Below, one piece after another: positions 1 through 10,600 of a DNA stretch of 64,000 nucleotides. Position numbers and translations under genes: made by a program. The notes beneath the pieces were generated by a model. It did no database searches, was not told the DNA's origin, and saw nothing but the letters and a program-made list of their open reading frames with translations. Source of the stretch: Calcarisporiella thermophila CBS 279.70 (lineage: Eukaryota; Calcarisporiellomycota); NCBI RefSeq assembly GCF_041956535.1, contig NW_027192201.1, positions 486,206-550,205 on the forward strand. Direction: 5' to 3'. The stretch's first letter is position 1. Each line of letters begins with the position of its first letter.

Positions 1-530
1 GACGCAAATATCAAGAGTGCAATCAAGACGATGGTTATTATGACGTTAAAGATAAAACACGCGAGTGACATCTTTGCCCATAATCTTTGTTTTTTATCTA
101 TTTTAAGGACAAGAGCATTAATACTGAGCGGAGACTTGGGAAAGAGGTACAATGGCTTACCTGGGTTTCGGATAAAACACGATCCAATGAGCCATAGGAA
201 AGGACAGCAGAATCCCGCGACAAACAGGATAAATGGAGAGGTCAGTTGGTTGCTGTCTCCCTCATTTTGGTACACATTGTATACAATAAAGGGCGGCTGC
301 TGATCGCCTGTCATGGATAGGGGTGCATACGGTAGCTTATGTGGGTTGAATGGTGTACTTTGTCTAGGTGTCTCGGGGGGGGATCTGGACTGTAAATCCG
401 GAGAATGGTCAGAGCCGTCAATGTTGAGCGAGACGTGCGGGACGGAGAGCGGGGAGTAGACGGGAGGCTGCGACAGATGGGAGGGGTTGTGCGGGGGAAA
501 TTCCCGAGGAGCCGCGAATGCTTCTGTCAT
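1..530 (-). CDS. proline-rich two-transmembrane protein, 3' end cut by window edge
   Basis: Read on the minus strand from ATG at 530. Exon 1 is 530-161 and exon 2 is 97-1, with a GT-AG intron (donor gtaagc, acceptor aaatag) that keeps the frame. The N-terminal ~95 residues are rich in Pro, Ser and His and look disordered. They are followed by a hydrophobic segment (FILFVAGFCCPFLWLIGSCF), a short polar loop with NPDKKQR, then a second hydrophobic segment (LACFIFNVIITIVLIALLIF) that reaches the window edge. The layout resembles small fungal membrane proteins with a disordered cytosolic tail and a TM hairpin. I do not recognise a named family. The C-terminus lies outside the window. It shares a short divergent promoter with the OPI1 gene at 852. 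Confidence 0.72.
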   Translation of the reverse strand, partial: MTEAFAAPREFPPHNPSHLSQPPVYSPLSVPHVSLNIDGSDHSPDLQSRSPPETPRQSTPFNPHKLPYAPLSMTGDQQPPFIVYNVYQNEGDSNQLTSPFILFVAGFCCPFLWLIGSCFIRNPGKPLYLFPKSPLSINALVLKIDKKQRLWAKMSLACFIFNVIITIVLIALLIFA

Positions 531-851
531 GGATGCTTAATCAATGCTCTTGATTTCGGTTCGAGTTTAAGGTCGGTCTCCTCCGCTCCTCCTTTGTAGA
601 CCTGAGGGGCGGTGCTGGCCAATGGAGAGGCTCGAGAAAATCTCGAACGTTTGGTAGCCTTTTTTGGAGAGATTTCAGAAAACCGCCTCCGGCCGAATTG
701 CAGCTGATTTCCACCAATTTTCATGTTCAAAAAATGGGGGGCGGCCCAAGGCAAATTTAATCGGCCGTTCGTACTCGACTTGCACAAAAGTAACGAAAAC
801 TGTCGTTCCCCACCTTTTTCCCTCTAAGGTTTATATGCCGTTGCAGCAAGG
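531..851. promoter_or_regulatory. divergent promoter between two-TM protein and OPI1
   Basis: A gene-free stretch of 321 bases between two start codons facing away from each other. It has CT-rich patches. I saw no clear TATA box and no inositol-responsive CATGTGAAAT-type element. Confidence 0.5.
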
Positions 852-2000
852 ATGGCGAAACGCATCTCCATCGCCGAATTATGCAATGCCCCCGAGCCTC
901 ACATATCCCAAAGTATGCGTTTTCTCTCTGAAATGCGTGCTTTGTAGTCTGCTAACCCCCCCATCTCGATCTAGAGGGCGAGAGAGCCTCTATGCTCTCG
1001 CGAAACCGCGGCCATCTGCAGTCGGCCACCTTCGTGAGCAAGGCCCAGGATAGCTCGGAAGATCAGTACACACATACGGCTCATGCCTCCTCTCCATCTC
1101 CACAGGAGCAGCCGAGTCGCTTGCACCAATTCACAATGCAGGTGGGGCATGCCGTCAGCGCAGGTGCTGCAGTGTTGAGCGAGCAGGGGATGAGAAATCT
1201 ACGCTATTGTCTTGAGTGGCTACAGGTATGTTTGTCTAAGTGTGCGAATCATGTGAGGATTAGCTTGGCTAAGGGATTGCTGGATGTTTTAGTATGCCAT
1301 CTCCCAAATCGAATATCAAATTGCATCTCTCCGAGAACTTCTCTCATCGCTTAGCATCTCATCCACCGCCTCTCAACCCAGCACCGCCATTGTCCCCCAC
1401 ACTCTCAATACGGCTAAACGGGACGTGGTCGAGGTGTTACGCCGCGTGGTCGAGGTCGTCTCCCGTTATGCCGGGCAGATTCTCCCCGAGAACGCTCGCC
1501 GACATGTTAGAAGCTTTATATTGAGCCTGCCTTCTAGATGGACCCAACTGAACCATCAGAGCGGACACCCCTATTCCTCCCCCTCACTGGGCAGACCCTC
1601 TACGGAAGCCTCCGCCCCATCGTCTGTAGGCGGGGCCAGCGATGTGGAGGCTACGCGAAGAGTGCTTAACCTTGCCACAGAATCGGCCAACACGCTTCGA
1701 TCGGTGAAGAGCGTGCTGGGCGATACGCTCTACACGGCCGAGTTGTGGCTCGGCAAAGGCTCTTCCTGCGTTAGTCAGAATGGGGAGGGGGAGAGGGCCG
1801 CCAAGCAGGGTACTCCTATGTCTGAGGTGGAGAAGAATCAGGCGCAAAATAATACCGACAGCGGAAATGAAGACGAGGAGGAGGATGTGGATGAGTACAC
1901 TGACAACGCGGCCACCACGGGAGTAGAAGCGGTCTCAAATGAGGCGCGCATCGGGCTACATCGCCGTAGAACGAAGAGTCGCCCGGATCTCGCTTTATAA
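852..2000 (+). CDS. OPI1: Opi1-family transcriptional repressor
   Basis: Three exons: 852-912, 975-1225 and 1293-2000, giving 339 aa with all phases closed. The diagnostic block spans the second intron: MRNLRYCLEWLQ followed by YAISQIEYQIASLREL, then KRDVVEVLRRVVEVVSRYAG and a predicted amphipathic stretch before SLPSRW. This is the conserved core of fungal Opi1 proteins. In yeast Opi1 represses phospholipid synthesis genes and senses phosphatidic acid at the ER together with Scs2. The region after ~residue 190 (DVEATRRVLNLATESANTLRSV) matches the second Opi1 block, and an acidic tail (EDEEEDVDE) follows. The chosen ATG is the first in frame with the consensus exon; an out-of-frame ATG lies at 836. 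I did not see an obvious FFAT motif in the translated part. The family call is strong; target genes are inference. Confidence 0.85.
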
Positions 2001-2304
2001 ACGCTTCCACGTGGAGGCAATTTAGTGACTAATTTATTGAAACTACACTAATGTAAGGCATGAGCGGATATACCATGCGGCGTCGTGTAATTAGTATTGT
2101 AATTGTAGTTTTTTTTTGTTTTATTTTCATTGGTATCTATCAGTGAATTTGTGCGTATAACTACTCTTTTTTTTTCTACTTTTTCTTCTTCGTCTTGATG
2201 AAGTATATAAAGTATAAAGTATAAACCAGAGCAACGGCATTTACATTGAGGAGAATATTAAAAACAGGCATAAGAAATAAAAAGAAATAAAAAGCTCCCC
2301 TCCA
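2001..2304. other. convergent 3' intergenic region
   Basis: Lies between the stops of OPI1 (+) and SR-beta (-). It holds T-runs and short A-rich tracts (including a repeated aaataaaaag near 2275-2295) that suit poly(A) signals for both genes. No coding signal seen. Confidence 0.5.
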
Positions 2305-3382
2305 TCACGCTAATTCGCTCACAAACTCTAGAATCGAATCCACCTCTTTCATCACCGAACACCGCTCAAATCTCACCTCGGTCGTTAGGTGTTCGAAGCG
2401 GAACGGTTGATCCTCAAAGCCCAAATAGCGATCGCCTGGCATTGCATCACTCTCTTGTTGATCGAGGAGAGAGGCGGTTCGTGTGTGGCGGAGTCGATCC
2501 CTATTGATGAAGAAGTTGGGTCAGAAACTCTGCAAACAAGTCCACGGACGGGAACTAACTAGAGTCCTACATTTCGGCTTCTAGCATCTCTTGGATACGC
2601 TCCTTCTTCACTCCTGTCAACAAGTCCGCTTTATTGCAGGCAACCAGTACCGGTATCCGGTGCTTCTGGACGTGCTCGTTTGCTAGGATGTCATAGAGGT
2701 ATCTGGGGGTAACAAAGTCCGGGCTGATACATCAGCACCATTAAATACAATCGGAGAATCGCATATTACTAACTCTGCAATATCTCTTATACTCCTTGCA
2801 ACAGTAGAGCTGTCAATCACAAATACAACGCCACGAGCGAATGGTATGAACTCGTTCAACTTGAACCGCAAACGCTCGTGGCCGGGGATATCGACCAGGC
2901 GAATGGGTTTCTTGGTAACTGGCGTGCCCTACAGGGATGAGATGGTTAGTGTTCGGAGCGGAATCCTCTTTTAAGAGGTGTATATTACATCGGCGAACTT
3001 CAATTCAACCACGGCCACATTTTCCTTTAGAGAGGTGTGTGTCTCTGGGATCTCTCCAAAACGGAGCTAAGAACGTTATACGCATAGAGCGTTTATTGTT
3101 AGGCTTCGAAGGAGCTAGAGAATAAATGTATATTTACCTTCATGAAGAGCCCCGTTTTCCCAGACTCTGAAAGACCCGCAAGTAAGACTGCATCTCGTGC
3201 TACCCTCGAGCTTGTCCATCTCGATATGATGACTATTGAGAGCACGATGCCAGCAATGTTTAGTATAGGCAGCAGGCACCCTTGAAGAGCACACCAAGGC
3301 AATATTTACCCAATAGAAGTGTCGTCACTATTAACACTGCGGCCGTTATTAACACATGCCTATAGTCGATTATGAAGTCCAT
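2305..3382 (-). CDS. SRP102: signal recognition particle receptor subunit beta
   Basis: Six exons on the minus strand: 3382-3310, 3232-3138, 3066-2989, 2928-2774, 2702-2571 and 2500-2305, giving 242 aa with all phases closed. An N-terminal membrane anchor (ITAAVLIVTTLLL) is followed by a small-GTPase fold. The P-loop is GLSESGKT, the switch II / G3 motif is DIPGHERLR, and the G4 motif is NKAD (VACNKADLL). FIPFARGVVFVIDSS and EYLYDILANEH are typical of SR-beta. The protein anchors SR-alpha at the ER membrane for cotranslational targeting. Family length is about 240-270 aa, so it looks complete. The splice at the fifth intron joins EAEM to DRLRHTRT, as expected for the LEKELxxLRxTR block. It shares a 249-base divergent promoter with KAP123. 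Confidence 0.88.
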
Positions 3383-3631
3383 CGCCGCGGTCCTAAATTA
3401 CGTGTCAACTGGTCGACCGCACCGAAAATCAATTGAATTTGGCCCGAGGTTAGGTTACGCCCTGTGACCAGCTTTTTTATTTACATTATTTCTATTTGAC
3501 CGTTCGGTCGGCTTTCGAGTCTTGTTGCTAGCGCTGTCTTTGCAAAACGGTCTTGGTTGGTGACCCTCCGCAATTTCCCCTCTCTCTCTTCATTTTCTTC
3601 TCTGCAATCTACTTATAAGTCTAATATCATA
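3383..3631. promoter_or_regulatory. short divergent promoter SRP102 / KAP123
   Basis: 249 bases separate the two start codons. It contains a pyrimidine-rich tract (3570-3600) just upstream of the KAP123 start. No TATA box seen. Confidence 0.5.
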
Positions 3632-6600
3632 ATGGATGTAAGTTGGATGCTTGGCAAAGATGTCGACGTGAAAGTGTAAAGAGGGCAAGAATGAAGCCAT
3701 CGATGCTCATCTTGTTTTGTGCTTTATAGCAATTTCTAGCCGGTTTGGACGGGCTACTCAATGAACTGGTTTTCAGCAATGATAACGAAAAGTTGAAAAA
3801 TGTGGGCATCTTTTTCTAAAATCAAATTTATATACACGGCTCTAAAATTCCATATCCAATACAGGCCACGGCCACACTAAATGCCCAATACTATAACAGC
3901 CCAAACTGCGTGCCCGCGCTTGTTGAAATTGTACAAAGGTCACCCCACTGGCAAGTAAGTGTCGCTTCCCCCTCACCCCAGCAACAGACTTCAATGCTAT
4001 GGACTCTTTAAGTTGACTCCTACTCTGTGGAATAGGTGCGACAGCTAGCGGCAGTTGAATTGCGCAAGCGTAACAGCAAGTGGTGGAGCAATGTCGATAC
4101 TGCCACCCAGGATGGAATAAAATCAAAACTGCTCGAAGTGGTGATGCAAGAACCGAAGTAAGATGACTCATCCATCCTGCACAACCACTTTTTTTTTGTG
4201 GAATAGCTGCTTATTTTCTCTTACCTCAGTGATCTTGCTCGCCATACAATTGCACGTGTCATTTCCTCGGTTGCCAAGATTGAACTCCCCGAGGGCAGAT
4301 GGACTGAGCTCCTACAGTTTCTGTACCAGTGTTGCGCAAGCACCACCGCTGGCCACCGGGAGGTCGGCATCTACGTGCTGTTTACTCTCTTTGAAGTGGT
4401 GCCGGAAATCTTCACCGCACACACCCAGCAGCTATTCGAATTGTTCGGTCGCATGTTGAACGACGGGGAGAGCAAAATTGTGCGTGTCACAACACTACAG
4501 GCCCTTTCAAAACTCGCAGAATACATCGAGGAGGACAACAAGGCCGAGGCCAAGATGTTCCGCGATCTTGTCCCTTCGATGGTCACCGTTCTCCAGCAAT
4601 GCATTGCCGAGGGCGACGAAAACGGCGCCGAAAAAGGCTTCGAGCTGTTCGACAACTGCCTAATGCTCGAGGCCCCGCTCTTGTCCGATCACCTCGCGCA
4701 ATTGATCGAATTCTTCCTCAACGTCGCCTCCAACCAGCAATGTGATGACTCGATCAGAGTGATGGCGCTCTCCTTTATGATGTGGATCCCGATCTACAAA
4801 AAGAGCAAGCTGCGCAGCCTGAAGCTGGTGACACCCATCATCCAGCGCATCCTCCCCATTGGAGCGGAGGACGAGCCCGAAGATATCGAAGAGGATTCCC
4901 CCGCTAGACTGGCCTTCAAGGTGCTCAACTCAATCTCAACCAACTTGCCCCCTCAACAAGTCTTCCCCACCGTCATGGAGCACGTCGTGTCCTACATGCA
5001 GAACCCCGACCCCAAATTCCGCAAGGCCGCCATGATGGCGTTCATGGTGATGGTCGACGGGTGTGCTGACTACATGCGGCCCAAGTTCAACGAGCTTCTC
5101 CCTTTGGTGTGCGCTGGACTCCAGGACCCGGAGATCATTGTGAGAAGGGCTGCTTGCATGGCACTGGGCTCCATTGCTGAGGAGCTTGGCGAGGAGATCG
5201 CCTCCCACCACGCCACCCTGCTCCCGCTTGTCTTCAACCTCATGAACGACACCCACCCCGAGATGGTGAAGACGTCTTGCAACGCCTTGGATTCGATTCT
5301 CGAGGGGATGGGCGAGGACATTGTGGAGTATCTGCCCGCCTTGATGGAGAAGCTTGGCATCCTTCTCGAGCATGGCCAGCACGAGACCCGCGTTACCGTC
5401 GTGGGCGCCTTGGGAAGCGCAGCCCATGCGGCCGAGGAGAAGTTTGTGCCCTACTTCCCGCAGGTGATTGCTCGTTTGCAGCAGCTGATGGCGCTGAAAG
5501 GCAGTCAGGATGAGCTTTTGCTCCGAGGGATCGTCACCGATACCGTTGGCGCGGTGGCAGAGGCCGTCGGCGCCGAGGTCTTCCGACCCTACTTTGCCCC
5601 CCTAATGCAGCTTGCCCTGGAGGGCATGCAACTCGACGAGTCCCGTCTGCGCGAGTGCTCGTACTGCTTCTTTGCCATCATGGCTCGCGTGTTTGAGGAC
5701 GAGTTCTCGCCCTACCTCGACACCATAGTGCCGCAGCTTCTCCAGTCCCTGCAGAAGAACGAGATGGACAGCCTCGAGGCGGCCGTGGAGGGTGCAGAGG
5801 ATGACGAAGACATCGACGAGGATGAGGCGGCAAATGCGCTCAACGTGAGCTCCGCCATCGCCAACGAAAAGGAAATGGCCGCGGATGCCATTGGCGAGAT
5901 CTTCGAACACACCCGAGGCTCATTCTTGAACTATGTGGAGCCGTGCGCGAACGAGCTTGTCAAACTGATGGATCACTATGACGACGCTGTGCGCAAGGCC
6001 GGCGTTGGTGCGCTCTTCCAGTTTGCGAAGACCTTCTACTCCATGTCGAGCCCCGCCCCGTGGGAGGCTGGGCTGCCCCTGAAGGTTGCGGTGCACGAGA
6101 ACGTGGCCTCCATGATCAAGATCGTGACCCCGGCCATCCTCCACTGCCTGGAGGAGGAGGAGGACAAGATGGTGGTGGTGCAGATCTGCCAGGAGTTTGC
6201 CTCCATCCTCAAGCTGGTTGGCCCGTGCATTGTGGCTGAGCATGTCGACACCCTGTGCAACCTGGTCCTCGCCATCCTCGAGAAGAAGGCGCCATGCCAA
6301 CAGGACGAGGGCGAGGACGTTTTGGACGAGGACGAGCAAGCAGAGCACGACGCCATGGTGATCTCGGGTGCGGCGGACGTCATCGGCGCGCTGGCGCTCG
6401 CGCTCGGCCCCAACTTCGCCGACTACTTCAAGGTGTTCTTCCCGCTCATTGCCAAATACTACAAGAAGTCCAAGTCGCCCTCGGACCGTTCCATGTCCAT
6501 CGGCTGCCTGAGCGAGTGCTGCGCTGGCCTCAAGACGGCCATCACTGACTTCACCGAGGAGCTTCTGAGACTGTTCCAGACCGCGCTGCGTGACGAGGAA

Positions 6601-7077
6601 GAGGAGGTGCGCAGCAATGCCGCCTACGGAACCGGCGTCCTCTGCCTGCACTCCCAGGTCGACCTCTCTCCTCAGTATCCAGCCCTACTGCATGCGCTGC
6701 ACCCGCTCTTCCACGGTCAAACCCTTCCCAACGTGACGGACAACGCGTGTGGCGCGGTCTGTCGCATGATCTCCGCCCGCCCCGACGCCGTCCCGCTCGA
6801 CGACGTGCTCCCGGTGCTTGTTGGCCAGCTGCCGCTTAAGCGCGATTTCGCAGAGAACGAGCCCGTGTACCGTTGCATCTTCCAGCTGTTCCAGGCTCAG
6901 AACTCTTGGGTCAACCAGAACGTGCCCGCCTTCCTGCACGTGTTCGAGCAGGTTCTGGACGCAGAGGAGCAGCTTACTCCCGTGACAAGGGAACTGATGA
7001 TCGAGTTGGTACGGTTCATCCACCGCCAGATGCCCCAGCTAAACATCGCTCAGAGTGGGCTCGCAAAATACTTGTGA
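3632..7077 (+). CDS. KAP123: importin beta-4 (Kap123-type karyopherin)
   Basis: Five exons: 3632-3637, 3730-3801, 3865-3954, 4036-4157 and 4230-7077, giving 1045 aa, the usual size for Kap123/importin-4. The first coding exon holds only Met-Asp. The N-terminus has the importin-beta N-terminal pattern (ATLNAQYYNS, then VRQLAAVELRKRNSKWW). The rest is HEAT repeats, for example FRKAAMMAFMVMVDGC, VRRAACMALGSIAEELGEEI and VRVTVVGALGSAAHA-like helices. An acidic loop (EDDEDIDEDEAANAL) near residue 490 and a second (GEDVLDEDEQAEHD) near 660 are typical. Kap123 imports ribosomal proteins and histones through nuclear pores. The gene is GC-richer than its surroundings with strong codon bias, which suggests high expression. 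Confidence 0.93.
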
Positions 7078-7600
7078 TTCCACTGTGGCTAGCCTGTGGT
7101 AGCCCCATCGTTATCCGGCCCCCCATCCCTCTAGACTTTTTTTGCTTTTCCAATCTCCGGTTCTAGATTCCCCATCATTTCCTCCTCCCTCCTCCCTCCT
7201 CCCATTCCCCCTCTATTTCTCTTTATATTTCGACTCCTTTTTCATTCATTATTATCATTCTTATACATATGTTCTATTTTTATAGTTGATAATGAAAACT
7301 GATATTTTATGACAGCTCGGACGGCTCAGGAATGTGTCGATGAAGAGGCTGTGTGTATTTGCAAAAAGAAAAAGTAACAAAAAATAACAAAGAAAAGGTA
7401 AACGAGACACGCAACAAATAAACATTAGAAAACAATCCAAATAAAAATAAGAGGGTGACAAGTTTAAACCTAGTATCATCTCCATTTAGATATGTGAGCA
7501 CAGCTTTTTTTTTGGTTTTTGTAAATGCGTCTGTTCGGTTACAAGTGACATCATGAAAATAATACAAGAGCTAAAAAAAATTCAAAATTAGAAGCTTTTG
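7078..7600. other. convergent 3' intergenic region
   Basis: Lies between the stops of KAP123 (+) and SNT1 (-). It contains a CCTCCCTCCTCC repeat near 7183-7205 and A/T-rich sequence with poly-A tracts. The small ORFs here have no conserved features. Confidence 0.5.
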
Positions 7601-10600
7601 TTATGAACCCGAGGGGGACCGGTGCTCATGGGCGGGTGGCGGAGGCTCCGAGTATTGGGCAGAGGAGTGAGTGAGGAGCGATGGCAGTGTCGATGAAGTC
7701 GCCGAGAGTCCATCGGGAGGGGCAGGCATGTGCGGAGAATGCTGCGGGTAAGCGGGGGCGTGGGTTATTGAGCGGCCCATGATGGAGGGGAGCGATGTGG
7801 GCGAGGGGTTGTGCGAGGATATCGGGCGATGGGGCGTCAGGGGGGGGTGCGGGTGTGAATGGTGCATGGAATGGTGCTGTGCGGGGGGTGGCGGGGTGAA
7901 CTGGCGGTGGCCGGGGGACGAAGGGAGGTGGGCAGGGGGTTTGGCCTCGGCTAGGGACTCCTCTTGCTTAACTCCGGCGGCACTCGATCGGGGAGAGACG
8001 ATGGGGGAGGTTGATATTCCCGTGGATGGGGCCGAGAATGGGATGGCGTTGGCGCCCATCGACGATATCGGCGAATAATGGTCCGGGTAGTGTGTATGGG
8101 TAGAGGCGGGATAGTTGTAGCCGGGGGCGGCTTCGGCGGAGGGTGACCGGTATGGATAGGGATAACGTGCGGAGTACATGCCGGGCGGATAGGCTGGGTT
8201 TCCTGAGGGATAATAGGGTTGCGGATGCGAGGTTTCGGCCGGCGCGTTAGCCTGGGTTTGCTTCGTGGGCGAGGACGGCACTGCGGATGGGTAGGAATTG
8301 CCGTGGGGATATGAGGGCCGAGAAGCATAGGAATACGAGGAATAGGAAGAGGGGTGCGAGTAGCGGTTGTATTGATCGGCCGAAGAGGCACCGGGTTTAT
8401 AGTACGAGGAATGGTATCCGGGGGGCGGGCCAGGGGCAGTATAAGGGGCGGCCACCGCCGTACAGCTCGACTCGTCCTGCTCCCGGGCGGGCTCGGATGG
8501 TCCGCCAAAATAATCTCTTATCGCATTTGTTCTCCATTGTCTCTCGTCCTTCTCGTCGTCCGTGGACGCGTTCAGAAGGCTGCCAATATTGGTTACACGA
8601 CGAGGGCCGTTCGTGATCTCCTGCGAAGATTGCGGCGGCTGACCGGTGTCCAAGCCGTTCTCGGCGGAGTCCCTCGGTGCAATTACGTGTGAAGTGTGCT
8701 GCGAGGGTGAATCTTCCTGCTCAGACTTCGGCTGGGAGGGCTTGCTGTCGGTCGAGGGCCGGAGCGGCGGCTCGACCATAACCGGCGTTTCTTCTTGGGG
8801 AGGCTGCGACTTCTTCGAATTTGGATTTTCGGCAGGGGGCTCGGCCTTCTCCGTCTCCCTCAACCTCCGGCTCTCAAACTCCTCCACAATCTTGCCCAGC
8901 CCGAGTTTGTCGCCGTTGTTCTGGAAATAGTTGCGCACTTGTGTGGCCGTTTTGGACCCGATGGCGTTCGAAACCTCCTCCCAGTCCTTACCGTAGAGCT
9001 TGATGGCCCGGAGGAACTCCTGCTTCTCGGCCATTGACCAATACGAGGAAAAAGTTTGACGGCGCGTGGGTCCTTTGGCAGGCACGGTCTGGGGCTCGTA
9101 GGTGTCCTTGTCAGTCGCGGATTCGTCGGCGGTCGCGACGCGAGTGCGCCGCCTTTTCCCATCCTGCCGGGCTGGTGGGTATGCATCCCCGCTGCGATCC
9201 TCCTCGTCCTCGCCAAGAATCGCAGGGGTGGTCTGATCCTCCTCCTGCTCCAGATACTCGCTCGGCTCCAGAGACGGGGTCATCATGGCCTCTTCGCTCT
9301 CGTCGTCCTCAGGGCCGGCCGTGGATCGGGAAGAGGTGGCCCCCTGGGCCCTCCGACGCCCGTCCTTCCCCCGCCTAGCTCTGCCCTCTTTTCCCGAGGT
9401 TTTTGCGGCGCGTCTCCCCTCCGACGAATTATGGCGCCTACCACCGGAGCCGGCGCTGTGGACCATGGGCGTCGCAGCGGCCGAACTAGACTCCGTCTCG
9501 AAGTCGTCCTCCGCGGTCCCAGCCTCATCCTCCATCTCGCTGGCGGCAGCGCCCGCATCCACCGAAAGAATGTTCTGCCCAAACCTCCGTCGGAACTGCT
9601 CATAGAACCAGGAGCACTGCGCCTCGGTCTTGGTGCCGACCAGCCGAGCCACCATCTCGAAATCCTGGCCGTGCTCTTTGAACGCCTCGATGGCAATCAT
9701 GCGGTCGTCATACGTCCAAACGGCGGTGGGCACGACATCCAGCGACGACAGCCCATCCTCTTCCTCCTCGTCGGCTAGGTTCACCTCATCCCCCTCCTCT
9801 TCGGGCTCGGTCGGCGTCGGAGGCAAGGGGGGCTCGCGGAATGACCTTGCGCTACGTCTTCCACTGCGTTCTCTGCGTCGCGAAGAAACGGCAGACAGCT
9901 CGCTGGTGTCGCTCTCCTCGAGGGCGCGCTGTCTAGATCCAGCACGGCGCTTTTCACCCAGTGTGGCCGTGGCCTTCCATGAGGGTGATTCGTCGACCTC
10001 GCGGTTGTTTCGTGAGACTTTGCGGGAGTTATTTGCCTGGCCAATATCGTCCAACAAAGCGCTCCCCTTGTTCCGCTGTGAACGCGTCAGGGGCACCTTC
10101 TCCTTCCGCTTATTCGCAAAGGAGGCCAGGGCGCCGCTATTCTTCTTTCTTCGGCTAGAGCGAGAGTTGAACGCGCCCTTGAAGTCGATCTGCTTTTTGT
10201 TGCGGTAGTAGAAGAGAACGCACTGCTGCGAGGTCTTGTTGGGGAGGAAGCTCGCGATCTTCCCAAACTGCTTCGGGAACGAGGCATACTTCTTGATGAA
10301 AATCTGGCGCTCCTCCTCCGTCCAATTGTCCTTCTCGACGTTGATGTGGTAATGTTTAAGGGGATCCTCGACGAGCCCGTTGCGGTCGTCGAACCAGACC
10401 CGGTTGCGCTCGTTCTCATCCAGAATCATGGGCGGAACGGTGGCGGTTGTGCGAAGGGCGCGCAGATCGGGATTACGCATATCCGCCGTCTCAAGCGACC
10501 GAATGATCTCCAAAAACTCCGCCTCGCTCCTGACCGCGTCGCTTGCATAGGTACCGGCTGCGTTGCGGCGCGTCGAACGGAAAGAGGTCAGGAGCGGAGA

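Noticed and set aside
540-580. tRNA-like B box (ggttcgag)
   Set aside because: No A box at proper distance and no cloverleaf stems; the flanking sequence does not pair.
4936-6651. Antisense ORFs within KAP123
   Set aside because: Shadow frames of a strongly biased gene with no conserved features.
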